The notes under the pieces are model-generated. The model ran no database searches. It had not been told where the DNA came from and was given only the letters and a program-made list of their open reading frames with translations. The position numbers were made by a program, and so were the translations under genes. Positions 9,147 through 18,214 of a DNA stretch of 64,000 nt are shown here, in pieces. The stretch is from assembly GCA_943846755.1 (NCBI GenBank), contig OX044365.1, positions 2,852,001 to 2,916,000 of the forward strand, in the 5' to 3' direction. The first letter of the stretch is position 1; each line of letters begins with the position of its first letter. This stretch comes from UBA8752 sp002336475 (lineage in GTDB: Bacteria; Bacteroidota; Bacteroidia; Flavobacteriales_D; Sanyastnellaceae).

Positions 9147-9337
9147 GCGCTGCAGCTCATGTCGGCTCCACAGCAGAGCGGCGACTTGATCTTGCCTTCA
9201 CAGGAGGGACAGCGTGACACCTGCACAGAGGATCCGTCGGGCAGGTCCAAATGGCCGTTTTCCAGAGGGACGTCGCACTTGGCGCATTGGGCTTTGACGG
9301 ACATGCCGCATTGGCCGCAGGAGTAAGTCGCATTCAT
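9143..9337 (-). CDS. small zinc-ribbon protein
   Basis: A 64-residue protein with four cysteine pairs: CGQC (residues 7-10), CAKC (18-21), CPSC (43-46) and CCGADMSC near the end. This looks like a double zinc ribbon separated by a short PLENGHLDLPDGSSVQV hairpin. It has no signal peptide and is probably cytoplasmic. The stop overlaps the start of the PNGase-like gene by 4 bp (ATGA), so the two are translated together, although their compartments differ. Similar short zinc-ribbon proteins are common hypothetical proteins in Bacteroidota; no function can be given. Confidence 0.7.
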   Translation of the reverse strand: MNATYSCGQCGMSVKAQCAKCDVPLENGHLDLPDGSSVQVSRCPSCEGKIKSPLCCGADMSCSA

Positions 9338-9417
9338 GCCCTCAATTTAATGCGGAAGCCGGAGGGTTGCACAGGTGTCACCGCATGCTTGTGGTGTTCC
9401 ATCGTATTTTGGAGTCT

Positions 9418-12400
9418 ATGAATGGCATGAAGAAATGGCCTGTGTTGGGTGCGCTCATGGGGGCTGTCCTGCTCACCATGGCGCAGTCCGAGCAGATGCA
9501 GACGGCTTGGGAACCGGAGCATGGAACATTTAAATGGCTGCCCAAAGACATGGGCGAAGTGCCCGATTGGGCGCAGCGGATGTATGACGGAACCGTCCAT
9601 TTTCACGAGGTGGTTGACTTGAGGGAGGCTTGGCTCAAGGACCGTCCTTATGAGAAGACCCTGCACGAGCGCAATTTCAAGCATTGGCTGATGCACGTGG
9701 AGCACCGGGTTGGACCCCAAGGTGTGATCCAGGATGCTGGAGAATGGGCGCAAGAACAGTTTGAGCGGGGCGGAGGCCTAGCCGGTCAAATCCAGGCGCA
9801 ATCCGCGATTGAAGTCGATCCGGAATGGCAGGCCATCGGTCCTTTTGAAACGTGGAACAACGGCAGCCAAGGCCATTTCCCAGTGTCTTGGCAGTGCAAC
9901 ATTTACTGTTTTGACCAGTGTGCGTCTAACCCCGATGTGGCCATTGCAGGCATCGAAGCGGGGGACCTGTTCAAGACCACCGATCGGGGCGTGACTTGGA
10001 CGCCAGCCACACTCGGGGTGCCAGGCATCCGAACGGTAACGCAGTGCGCAGTGGCTCCGTCTTCTGCCAGCACTTTCTATTTCGTTTCCAACAACACGGT
10101 GTACGGCACGGTCAACGGAGGCACGACTTGGGACCTGTTGTACAACCTCGGCTCCTCGGCCAACCAGATGGTGGTGCACCCGTGGAATTCTGAGGTTGTC
10201 TATGTCGCGACCGACAATGGTTTGCGGCGCACGTTGGACGGTGGTGAGAACTGGAATACCGCGATCAGTGGCAAGGTGTGGGACGTGCGCTTCCATCCTA
10301 CAGATGCTACGGTGGTCTATGCTTTGGTGCACGAGGTCAATCCGGAGCGCTGCGCCTTTTACCGCTCCAACGATGCTGGAGACACCTTTCAGCTTTTCGA
10401 TGCCGGATATTTTACGCCGTCCGATCCCAATGCTGCCGACGACCACGGAGGGCGCATTGGCACCACCCCCGCAGATCCCGACCGCGTTTATGTTGCGCTC
10501 ATCGGCAAAGGCAAGGCGAGTGACACGGGCTGGATTGGACTCTACCGCAGCGACGATCAAGGGAGCAATTGGACCAACCCCAACGGCCAGGATGGGGCGC
10601 CTTACGATGCAGATGTGCACCCGAGTTTGGCCACGGGCAACATGAACGGTACAGGCATCTACCAAGGGTTCTATGACTTTGCGATGGCGGTTTCTCACGA
10701 GGATCCGGATCGGGTGTGGGTCGGCGTGACGGCGCTCAACGCCACCGACGATGGCGGTGTGACCTACCAGCGCATCGGTGCATACGGAGCCGGGACTTAC
10801 GACATCGGTTGGGTGCACCCGGACATCCAAGACATGCACGTTTTGGGCAGCGATGTCTGGGTCGCTTCAGACGGGGGGTTGAATTACAGCTCCGATGAGC
10901 TGAGCACCCATGAGAGCCGCAAATTCGGCATCTACAACACCACATTGTGGGGGTTCTCGCAAGGTTGGAACACCGATGTGCAGTCAGGTGGGCGCTACCA
11001 CAACGGCAACACGGCATTTCGGCAGGATTTTGGGGCGGGCAAGCACTTGCGGTTGGGCGGTGCGGAAGCGCCTACAGGCTACGTCAACCCGCTGGACGCC
11101 GACGAAATCAGGTTCAGCGACATCACCGATCTGCGCTTGCCGCAAGCCTTTGATGGCACGCCTTCGGGCATGGGGAACCTGTCCATGTATCCCAATGAGA
11201 GCTATGTGGATTCGCGTTCGAGCGAGCTTGTGGTGGATCCGCTCTATGCCGATTTCCTGGCGTTGGGCAACGGCAGCGGTTTTTACCGCTCTTTTGATGG
11301 GGGTGCGGACTTCGCGCTCTTCCACAACTTCGGCAGTGGTTCTGTTTTGGAAATCGAGCAGGGAAGGGGCAACCGCGATCTGTTTTATGCGGTCGTGCGT
11401 TCAGGAAGTGCCTGCACCTTGCACCGCTCAGAGGACGGAGGCCAGGTGTGGACGGCCTTGACGGGATTGCCCACCAATTGGGGAAGCATGGAGATTGCAT
11501 TAAACCCCGCAGATGACGATGAAATCTGGGCCATCAAAGCAGACGACGATGAGGTGCGACGATCCCTCGATGGGGGCTCCTCATGGAGCAACTTGGGCGT
11601 TGGTCTGCTGGGTGAAGCCCTGCGTGATGTGGTGTGCTTGGGCGATGCAGGCGCTGTTGTGGTCTCGACCACCGGTGCCTTTCACCGTGCTGCGGGTGCA
11701 GGTTCTTGGACCTCCTTTGGGACGGGACTCCCGGCGCGGTGGGCGCCTTTTGAGTGCCTGCCGTTCTACAGGGACGGGCTGCTCCGAGTAGGCGACAAAG
11801 GCAAGGGCATCTGGCAGGCGGATTTCCCGTTTGAACCTGCGCCATTGGCCCAGCCCATGACCTCCAACACCGAGGTGTTTTGTGCAGGAGATACCGTGCG
11901 TTTCGAATGCCACAGCATCCTGAACCATGCAGGGGCGACCTGGCAATGGACCTTTGATCCTCAACCCCAGTTTGTGTCTTCTCCATCGGCGCGTAATCCC
12001 GTCGTGATTTTCGGGGAGGGCGGTCCATATGATGTTGCGCTCACGGTCACGGATGCCGCAGGTATGTCCAACACCCAAAGCGTGGCGGGCATGGTTCAAG
12101 TGGGGGCTGCGAGCCAATGCGAGGCTTCAGGCATCCCCGGTATGGCCTTGGAGTGTTCGGGGTCGGACGGATATGGATTGACCCACGATTTGGGACTGGA
12201 GACCAATACGTACACCGCAATGGCTTGGGTGAGGCCAGAGGGCATTCAGCCTGCCTACTCTGCCATTGTCATCGCGGCCGGAAACGGAGGCGGGTTCAAT
12301 TTCCGTGACAACAACGAGCTGGGCTACCATTGGCCCAATGGCGCTTGGTGGTGGAGCAGCGGCCTGACCGTCCCCCAAAACGAATGGTCACATGTGGCCA

Positions 12401-13707
12401 TGACAGTCGCTCCGGATGGTGTGCGCCTGTATGTCAACGGTGTGGAAGCCCACGACGCCTTCAGCCCGGCCCTTGGAGTCCAAGACGCCCAATTCGTCGG
12501 AAGCTATCGCGGTTGGGGCAGCCGAAACATGACAGGAGGAATCGATGAGGTCAAGATCTGGAACCGCACCTTGAGCCGGGCAGAAATCCGAGAGCAACGG
12601 CACCTGACATTGTCGCAAATGCAGGTGGAATCCGATCCGGATTTGGTCGCCTACTATCAATTCAATGAGGATACCTACTTCATGGTCAACAAGCAAGGCA
12701 ACTCCCAGCACGGGGTTTATACCGGTCCTGCAACGCTGGCCAGTTCTGCTGCGGTCGTGGGCTCTGGCGTGCTCGACCGCGTGATGGTGGATGGCTCGGG
12801 GAGCTACCCCCTTGATGCGGTGGGAGGTTCCATTGAAGTCCCTTCGGGGTCTGAAGTGCCCAATGGAGAAGTGGTGGTACAACGGTTGGACCCAGCGCCA
12901 TCCAATGCGCCCGAGCTGGGGCTGCCCATGGGATACTGGGTCATCGACTCCTATGGCAGCGGCTCTTTCGATGCCCAAGCAGATTGGAACATTGGAGCTG
13001 CTCCAGGCATGCTGGCGCCTTGGATGCAAGGCATGGGTGAGTTGATGGTGGTGCAACGCGACCCCTTGGGAATGGAGCCGTGGTCGGCACCATGTGTCAT
13101 GGCGCCTACCGATGACCAAACGGCGTTGTATTCTGGAGCGTGTGGCCCCATTGCTTCCGCTCAGTATGCGCTGGCTTCCGACGTTTGCGTCTTCGATACG
13201 ACAGCGATGGGGCTGTGTCCGGGCGAGACCTTGGTGTGGGGAAATACCGTGGTGGAAGGTCCGGGGTCGTACTACTACGTGGGCACCCAGTCGGGGCCTT
13301 GTTCGACCCTTGAAGTTGCTGACATTCAGTTTCTTGACCCTCCTCCGTTGTATTGGAATCTGGAAGGAGGTCAGCTGCAAGCACCCGATGGGTGGACGGA
13401 TCACGTATGGATGTTGAACGGCACGCTGCTCGATGCAGAAGGGGTGTCGATTGACGTTCTAGGTGCCGGGGATTATTCACTGTTTGCGACTGACCCCGGT
13501 ACGGGATGTTCAGTGGGCTATACGGGAACCGTTGGGTGTCCTGGGGACTTGGATGGCGACTTGATTGTGGGGGTGTCGGACATCTTGGCGCTGCTGGGCA
13601 GCTTCGGGTGCACCGAAGCTTGTGGTCCGGGAGATGTCAATGCCGATGGTGTGGTCAACGTGTCCGATATCTTGTTCGTGCTCGGCCTTTTTGGCATGAG
13701 TTGCTAA
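9418..13707 (+). CDS. large secreted BNR/sortilin-type propeller protein with PKD, LamG and dockerin-like tail
   Basis: A 1,429-residue exported protein; the signal peptide is MNGMKKWPVLGALMGAVLLTMAQS if translation starts at 9418 (GGAG at 9411-9414). Residues about 130-815 contain BNR/VPS10-like repeats with Asp-box text (TTDRGVTWTP, TVNGGTTWD, TLDGGENWN, SNDAGDTF, SEDGGQVWT, SLDGGSSWS), forming one or two beta-propellers. About 820-905 is a PKD domain (GATWQWTFDPQ). About 907-1067 is a LamG/concanavalin-like domain (NTYTAMAWVRPEG, WSHVAMTVAPDGVRLYVNG, GGIDEVKIWNRTLS). The last 55 residues are a pair of calcium-loop repeats, GDLDGDLIVGVSDILALLGSFG and GDVNADGVVNVSDILFVLG, dockerin-like. There is no T9SS sorting domain. 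Likely an outer-surface or secreted adhesin or glycoside-binding protein; substrate unknown. Confidence 0.8.
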   Translation: MNGMKKWPVLGALMGAVLLTMAQSEQMQTAWEPEHGTFKWLPKDMGEVPDWAQRMYDGTVHFHEVVDLREAWLKDRPYEKTLHERNFKHWLMHVEHRVGPQGVIQDAGEWAQEQFERGGGLAGQIQAQSAIEVDPEWQAIGPFETWNNGSQGHFPVSWQCNIYCFDQCASNPDVAIAGIEAGDLFKTTDRGVTWTPATLGVPGIRTVTQCAVAPSSASTFYFVSNNTVYGTVNGGTTWDLLYNLGSSANQMVVHPWNSEVVYVATDNGLRRTLDGGENWNTAISGKVWDVRFHPTDATVVYALVHEVNPERCAFYRSNDAGDTFQLFDAGYFTPSDPNAADDHGGRIGTTPADPDRVYVALIGKGKASDTGWIGLYRSDDQGSNWTNPNGQDGAPYDADVHPSLATGNMNGTGIYQGFYDFAMAVSHEDPDRVWVGVTALNATDDGGVTYQRIGAYGAGTYDIGWVHPDIQDMHVLGSDVWVASDGGLNYSSDELSTHESRKFGIYNTTLWGFSQGWNTDVQSGGRYHNGNTAFRQDFGAGKHLRLGGAEAPTGYVNPLDADEIRFSDITDLRLPQAFDGTPSGMGNLSMYPNESYVDSRSSELVVDPLYADFLALGNGSGFYRSFDGGADFALFHNFGSGSVLEIEQGRGNRDLFYAVVRSGSACTLHRSEDGGQVWTALTGLPTNWGSMEIALNPADDDEIWAIKADDDEVRRSLDGGSSWSNLGVGLLGEALRDVVCLGDAGAVVVSTTGAFHRAAGAGSWTSFGTGLPARWAPFECLPFYRDGLLRVGDKGKGIWQADFPFEPAPLAQPMTSNTEVFCAGDTVRFECHSILNHAGATWQWTFDPQPQFVSSPSARNPVVIFGEGGPYDVALTVTDAAGMSNTQSVAGMVQVGAASQCEASGIPGMALECSGSDGYGLTHDLGLETNTYTAMAWVRPEGIQPAYSAIVIAAGNGGGFNFRDNNELGYHWPNGAWWWSSGLTVPQNEWSHVAMTVAPDGVRLYVNGVEAHDAFSPALGVQDAQFVGSYRGWGSRNMTGGIDEVKIWNRTLSRAEIREQRHLTLSQMQVESDPDLVAYYQFNEDTYFMVNKQGNSQHGVYTGPATLASSAAVVGSGVLDRVMVDGSGSYPLDAVGGSIEVPSGSEVPNGEVVVQRLDPAPSNAPELGLPMGYWVIDSYGSGSFDAQADWNIGAAPGMLAPWMQGMGELMVVQRDPLGMEPWSAPCVMAPTDDQTALYSGACGPIASAQYALASDVCVFDTTAMGLCPGETLVWGNTVVEGPGSYYYVGTQSGPCSTLEVADIQFLDPPPLYWNLEGGQLQAPDGWTDHVWMLNGTLLDAEGVSIDVLGAGDYSLFATDPGTGCSVGYTGTVGCPGDLDGDLIVGVSDILALLGSFGCTEACGPGDVNADGVVNVSDILFVLGLFGMSC

Positions 13708-13713
13708 AGGCCG

Positions 13714-14472
13714 TCATTCGAACCAGCGGAGCGGTTTTCCCGCGTCTGTGGCAGGACTCCATTTGCGGAAGGCCGCGTTGAGCAGGATCAAGTGCACCAA
13801 CAGTGCTACGTGCAATGGAGCGAGGTACCATGGCCAGGCCCAGTCAAAAACCAGAGGGTTGTCGGCCACAGGGGCTTCCCAGACATACATGTAGTTGGCA
13901 ATGACCCCATCGGTTCGGGGGAACACCAGATTCAGCATGGCATTGAGCCCCATGAGGACCATGGACAAGGCCACTGTCCAACCATAAGTGCGGATCCAGT
14001 CCCATTGGCGGAAACGGAGGCCATAGACCTTGGCCATCACAAGGGGGACGAACACCAATGCCGCGTGCTTTACAAAGAAGAGGAGCATGAGGGGCAGCGC
14101 GTCTCCTGAAGGCAGTTGTGGGGTCAGCAGGGAGTGTGCTCCCCCGATGATCCCAAGAAATGCGGTAAAGGAGAACAACGCTCGGTTGAGCCAGAAGCAA
14201 TTGAGCCCAATCAAAATGGCGTTGATCCCGCACAAATGAAGGGGCAGGGAACGGTGCCACGAGAAGGACATGTCGGGGACCATCGTGAACATGAGCAGGT
14301 CGATGCCTTGGAAGGCGAGCATGGCGATGCCGAGGCCTTTGCGGGCCATGGTGTTTTCTGCGCCTTTTTTGGGAAAAAACCAAAGGGACCAAACGGCCAA
14401 GGCCGCGCACAAGGCCATCATGGCCCAATACCGGGGCTCAGCGGGAGAAATGACGACGTCGAGTTGACCCAT
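13714..14472 (-). CDS. TIGR02206/YwaF family integral membrane protein
   Basis: A 252-residue polytopic inner-membrane protein with about seven hydrophobic segments. The family signature SFSWHRSLPLHLCGINAILIGLN (a conserved PLHLC motif near residue 80) is present, as are NYMYV...P and WPWYLAPLHVALLVHL near the C-terminus. Members of this family are of unknown function, though a transporter-like role has been suggested from topology. It converges with the large BNR gene, their stop codons being only 6 bp apart, and it is followed upstream by the GH16 terminator, so it is probably its own transcription unit. Confidence 0.8.
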   Translation of the reverse strand: MGQLDVVISPAEPRYWAMMALCAALAVWSLWFFPKKGAENTMARKGLGIAMLAFQGIDLLMFTMVPDMSFSWHRSLPLHLCGINAILIGLNCFWLNRALFSFTAFLGIIGGAHSLLTPQLPSGDALPLMLLFFVKHAALVFVPLVMAKVYGLRFRQWDWIRTYGWTVALSMVLMGLNAMLNLVFPRTDGVIANYMYVWEAPVADNPLVFDWAWPWYLAPLHVALLVHLILLNAAFRKWSPATDAGKPLRWFE

Positions 14473-14544
14473 GAATACAAGCTATGGGTAAAAGACCCAA
14501 GGTCATGCAATGGAGCGGACCGAGTTGTTTCGGACAGCGGTGCA

Positions 14545-14586
14545 CAAAAGAAAAAGCCCCGCTTCTCGCAGTGAGAAGCGGGGCTT
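14545..14586 (-). terminator. rho-independent terminator of the laminarin utilisation operon
   Basis: A perfect 14-bp inverted repeat, AAGCCCCGCTTCTC (14554-14567) and GAGAAGCGGGGCTT (14573-14586), separated by five bases. Read on the minus strand the stem is followed by a T-rich run (complement of 14545-14553). It lies 37 bp downstream of the GH16 stop codon, closing the minus-strand operon that begins at the GH3 gene. Confidence 0.9.
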
Positions 14587-14623
14587 GAATGCGTTCGGCT
14601 CGCCTCGGGCCAGCCGTCTGGGC

Positions 14624-15805
14624 TTATTGGAATACGCGGATGTAGTCCACGGCCATAAAGCCAGGGAATGGCGTGGTGTCGTTGGGATCACCCGGCCACT
14701 GGCCTCCGACAGCAACGTTCAGGATAAAAAAGAACGCGTCATTGAAAGGGTAGGCCATGCCGTTCATGTTCTGAGGAGTGACCGTGTGGTAATGCACGTC
14801 GTCCATGTAGAACTTGATCTCGTCTTCTTGCCAATCGATGGAGAACACATGGAACGCATCGGCAAAGGTCTCAGGAAAGCTGAGGGCTGGTGCCGTTGTC
14901 CCATAGTACTGGTGCTGTCCATTGTCCGGTCCCCAGTGCACCGTGCCATGGATCAAGCGAGGCTGATTGCCTATCAATTCCATGATGTCGATTTCACCGC
15001 AGGCAGGCCAGCTTTCTGTCGTGATGTCAGAACCGAGCATCCACAGTGCCGGCCAGATGCCCTGTCCAATGGGCAGCATGGCGCGGATGTCCACACGGCC
15101 GTATTGGAAGTCATAGATCCCTTGGGTCTTGAGTCGTGCTGAGGTGTACCCGCCTTCGTTTCGTGCGAAGATGAACAGGTTGCCATCGTCGACCTTGACG
15201 TTCTCGGGGCTGCTGGTGTAGTTCTGCAACTCTTGGTTGCCCCAACCCCAGTTGCCGTTGCCCAAGTCGTAGGTCCACTTGGCAGGGTCGGGAGCGCCAT
15301 CGTTGTCAAACTCATCGCCCCAGACCAAGGTCATCCCCGGATAGGAATCCGGAGTGGTATAGCCTTCGTTGGTGATGGCGAGCGTCTGGTCGTCGTTCCT
15401 AATGGTGCCCACAGCCTCCTGAAGGTTGTCCCTCAAGTAGCCGCCTTCTGGATTGCTGAGTGCGACGGTAAAGAACTCATCGGGCTCTAGGTATTCATCG
15501 ACGACGATGGGAACTTCAATGGTTTTTTTGGTGTCGCCAGGAGCGAACACCAAGTCGCCTTCAGTGGCGGTGTAGTCTTCTCCTGCGATGGCCGTGCCAT
15601 CGGCAGTGGCATAGTGCACTCGGACCTCTTCTGTCTTCGCTTCATCGATGCGTACATCAAAGGTGAAGGTGGAGCTGGCCTCGTTTTCAAATGCCGTGCG
15701 GTCATTCGAAAATCGAAATTCCGCAGGTGTGCCTTCTTCTCCTCCTCCACAAGCAGCAAAGGCGAGGGGGAAGGCCAGAATTGTGAGTGTCCGAGCGATG
15801 TTCAT
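14624..15805 (-). CDS. GH16 endo-beta-1,3-glucanase (laminarinase) lipoprotein with Calx-beta domain
   Basis: Endo-acting laminarinase of 393 residues. A lipoprotein signal (FPLAFAACG, Cys about 19) predicts anchoring in the outer membrane. Residues about 30-135 form a Calx-beta domain (VRVHYATADGTAIAGEDYTA, GTIRNDDQ). The catalytic domain follows from about 155: LVWGDEFDNDGAPDPAKWTYD, NWGWGNQELQNYTS, the active-site ACGEIDIMELIG (nucleophile and acid/base glutamates of E-x-D-x-x-E, about 268-273), and the closing PFFF-like FFFILNVAVGGQWPG and MAVDYIRVF. The sequence type (ELQNYT, EIDIME) is that of bacterial laminarinases rather than agarases. The start overlaps the PKD lipoprotein stop by 4 bp, and a strong terminator follows. 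Confidence 0.92.
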   Translation of the reverse strand: MNIARTLTILAFPLAFAACGGGEEGTPAEFRFSNDRTAFENEASSTFTFDVRIDEAKTEEVRVHYATADGTAIAGEDYTATEGDLVFAPGDTKKTIEVPIVVDEYLEPDEFFTVALSNPEGGYLRDNLQEAVGTIRNDDQTLAITNEGYTTPDSYPGMTLVWGDEFDNDGAPDPAKWTYDLGNGNWGWGNQELQNYTSSPENVKVDDGNLFIFARNEGGYTSARLKTQGIYDFQYGRVDIRAMLPIGQGIWPALWMLGSDITTESWPACGEIDIMELIGNQPRLIHGTVHWGPDNGQHQYYGTTAPALSFPETFADAFHVFSIDWQEDEIKFYMDDVHYHTVTPQNMNGMAYPFNDAFFFILNVAVGGQWPGDPNDTTPFPGFMAVDYIRVFQ

Positions 15806-16650
15806 TGTGCAGCAAAAATCAACGTGAAGTAACCTTCACCGTTTGTACAATCTCCATTCATCAGAGGGGCCATGACCACAAGGCGGTCTTCTGTGAGTTC
15901 GAGGATGTCGTAACTGGGACCGCAGTCCCAAACGCCCATGAACCAGCAGAATCCATCGTTGTCGGGCAACAGCAGGATCTGGTCTTCACCGTTGATGCCT
16001 GCCCCTTCGTTGAGGAGGTAGTTGAGCGTGTCGGGAACGACGAGTTCGTTGACCACATAGCCTTCAAAAGGGTTGATGGTGCCACCGTTGTTGTTGTAGC
16101 CGTAATTTCCTTCTGTGGTGAAGGTATAGCTGTCGTCGTACTGCTCCGGAACCAGGCCAGCCAATGGGCTGCTGTACCATTCTGTGCTGCCCGGTGTCGG
16201 TCCAACAGAGATGGCCCCAGCTTCCCCGGAGAAAATCCAAGTCTTCTGGTTGTCACAACCCGTGAGCAACGCCAAGGTGCCTTCGCAAGGCAGCTCAACG
16301 GTGTTGGCCACAGGAATGGTCGCCGTTGCTGTACCTGAGCCTCCTGCGCTGTAGACGGAGTAGGTGGCTTCGTAGTCGCCGGCCTGAGGGTAGAAGGCTG
16401 TGTCCTGGATTTCATTGCTGGTCAGGCCATTGCCGAAGTCCCAGAAGTGCAAGAACCCATCGCCAGCGAGTGAGGTAAAGACAACCCTGTTGGAGTCAAC
16501 GTAGGGCACCGCAGCGGTGTCCACATAAAGGTAATCCCAGTCAAAAGACGCGCTGGGTGAACCTGGGAGGTCGATGCCCTCATCTACAGTGGGCTGGCAA
16601 CCGAAAAAGGCCATGACAACGGCCAGTGGAAGGAAATGATGAAGTCGCAT
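15802..16650 (-). CDS. PKD-domain lipoprotein, putative surface glycan-binding protein
   Basis: A 282-residue lipoprotein (LAVVMAFFGCQ, Cys about 18). A PKD-type domain follows: GDGFLHFWDFGNGLTSNEIQDTAFYPQAGDYEATYSVYS. The C-terminal half (CDNQKTWIFSGEAGAISVGP, GYVVNELVVPDTLNYLL, YDILELTEDRLVVMAP) is typical of the PKD lipoproteins placed between SusD and GH16 in marine laminarin loci. No catalytic motif is visible, so a glycan-binding role at the outer surface is the best inference. It overlaps GH16 by 4 bp and the SusD stop by 1 bp (TGATG), which indicates tight translational coupling. Confidence 0.75.
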   Translation of the reverse strand: MRLHHFLPLAVVMAFFGCQPTVDEGIDLPGSPSASFDWDYLYVDTAAVPYVDSNRVVFTSLAGDGFLHFWDFGNGLTSNEIQDTAFYPQAGDYEATYSVYSAGGSGTATATIPVANTVELPCEGTLALLTGCDNQKTWIFSGEAGAISVGPTPGSTEWYSSPLAGLVPEQYDDSYTFTTEGNYGYNNNGGTINPFEGYVVNELVVPDTLNYLLNEGAGINGEDQILLLPDNDGFCWFMGVWDCGPSYDILELTEDRLVVMAPLMNGDCTNGEGYFTLIFAAQ

Positions 16651-18203
16651 CAGTATCCGGGGTTTTGGGAGATGAGACCACCGCTCAGGGTGATTTCATT
16701 GCTTGGAATGGGAAAGAGTTCGTTAACACCGGCCGAAAAGCTGTAGCCGCTGTTGGGGAAGTGCTCATCGAGGTGGGCTTGCATCACTTCGGCTGCGCGG
16801 TCCTGGCGCACAAGGTCGAAGAAGCGGTGTCCTTCCAAGGCAAGTTCCACCCGGCGCTCGTGCCAAATGTCTTCCAAGGTGATGTCACCACCACTGATGA
16901 AAGGGAGCACGGCATCAGGGGACATGGGATTGTAGCTCACGTTGCCACGTGCGCGGAAGCGCACTGCTTCGAGGGCAGCCGATGCTTCCTCCGTGCGGCC
17001 GGTGTTGAAGCAGGCTTCAGCATGGAAGAGCAACACATCGGAGAGGCGGATGACCCGGTCGTTGGTGTGTCCATTGGGGTTGGGGTCCCCAAATGGCGCC
17101 TCTTCAGCAGCGTTGTTGAAGTACTTTTTGGGGTAGTAGAGGTGGGGAAAACCCGTTGCATCGATTGTGAACACTCCACGGTCGCCCATGACGTCTCCTT
17201 CGCTGAAGAGCGTGGCCGCAAGGCGGGGATCTCCTTCCTCAAACGCGTTGACGAGGTCTTGGGTCGGGAGGTTGAAACCGTAGCCGTTGAATTGACCGCG
17301 GGCACGCTGGAAGACATTGGTAAAGGTGCCTTCAAGTTGTTGGCCCCAGTTTCCACCGGAAGCATTCATGTATTGGATTTCCCAGATGGAGCCTGGGCCA
17401 TTCTCGCCGAGTTCGGTAAAGATGTTGGCGTATTCAGGATCGAGGCTGTATTCGCCTTCGCCCACCAGGTCAGCAGAGACCTGATAGCAGGCCTCCCATT
17501 CGCCGAGGAACGCATGCACCTTGGTCATCAAGCCTTGAGCCGAACCGCGGGTGGCGCGTCCCAGTGCATTCAAGCTGTAGGAACTGCGGGGAGGCAGAAA
17601 TTCAATCGCAAACTCGAGGTCTTCTTTGATGAGGGTGTACACTTCATCGGAAGAGGCGCGGGCCTGCTGGTATTGGGTCGAGGCCAAAGGCTCCGTCACG
17701 AGAGGCACCCCTCCAAAGGTCTTGACCAGGTTGAAGTACCAGTAGGCGCGAATGAACCGGGCTTCACCCAAATAGGCATCGCGCACATCGGCGTCCATGT
17801 CAATTTCAGGAATCTTCTGGAGTGCGAGGTTGCAGTATGCAATGCCGCGGTAGGCCACTTGCCACTCTACGAGGAGCATTTGTCCGGCGCTGTTGCCTTG
17901 GAATCGCTCATAATCATAGAGCTGCGGATCGTCACCGTCGCCCGAGCCGCCTTTGTCGGTGTCATCGGAGATGATGTCGCCGAAGAACCAGCGGAAGTGA
18001 GGCTTGAGGCCAGAGGATCCTTGGATGTTCGTCACTTCCTGCTGCAGGGTATTGTAGCAGGCAATGGTGGCGGACAAGGCGTCTTCTGGCGTCTTGTAGA
18101 AGTTGGCTTCCGTTGAGCCTACAACAGGCGTGCGTTCGAGGAATTCCTGCTTACAGGAGACCAGAACGGCCGGAATCAGGAGGAGAAGGAGTATGCGCTT
18201 CAT
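16650..18203 (-). CDS. SusD/RagB family outer-membrane glycan-binding lipoprotein
   Basis: A 517-residue SusD homologue, the lipoprotein lid of a SusC transporter. Features seen: lipoprotein signal LLLIPAVLVSCKQEFLERTP, then the SusD opening NFYKTPEDALSATIACYNTLQ, the TPR-rich core VAYRGIAYCNLALQKIPEID, EARFIRAYWYFNLVKTFGGVPLVTEPL, and the C-terminal SusD region DVLLFHAEACFNTG...AALEAVRFRARGN, IWHERRVELALEGHRFFDLVRQ. The full-length domain is complete. It lies 11 bp after SusC, and the pair is the defining signature of a polysaccharide utilisation locus. GH16 and GH3 nearby suggest laminarin as the ligand. Confidence 0.95.
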   Translation of the reverse strand: MKRILLLLLIPAVLVSCKQEFLERTPVVGSTEANFYKTPEDALSATIACYNTLQQEVTNIQGSSGLKPHFRWFFGDIISDDTDKGGSGDGDDPQLYDYERFQGNSAGQMLLVEWQVAYRGIAYCNLALQKIPEIDMDADVRDAYLGEARFIRAYWYFNLVKTFGGVPLVTEPLASTQYQQARASSDEVYTLIKEDLEFAIEFLPPRSSYSLNALGRATRGSAQGLMTKVHAFLGEWEACYQVSADLVGEGEYSLDPEYANIFTELGENGPGSIWEIQYMNASGGNWGQQLEGTFTNVFQRARGQFNGYGFNLPTQDLVNAFEEGDPRLAATLFSEGDVMGDRGVFTIDATGFPHLYYPKKYFNNAAEEAPFGDPNPNGHTNDRVIRLSDVLLFHAEACFNTGRTEEASAALEAVRFRARGNVSYNPMSPDAVLPFISGGDITLEDIWHERRVELALEGHRFFDLVRQDRAAEVMQAHLDEHFPNSGYSFSAGVNELFPIPSNEITLSGGLISQNPGY

Positions 18204-18214
18204 GGGTTCCTGGA

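Noticed and set aside
9778..10839. 353-codon minus-strand frame opposite the BNR protein
   Set aside because: Antisense to the Asp-box repeats; composition reflects the other strand.
12388..13404. 338-codon minus-strand frame opposite the BNR protein
   Set aside because: Shadow of a coding region with conserved LamG and dockerin-like domains on the other strand.
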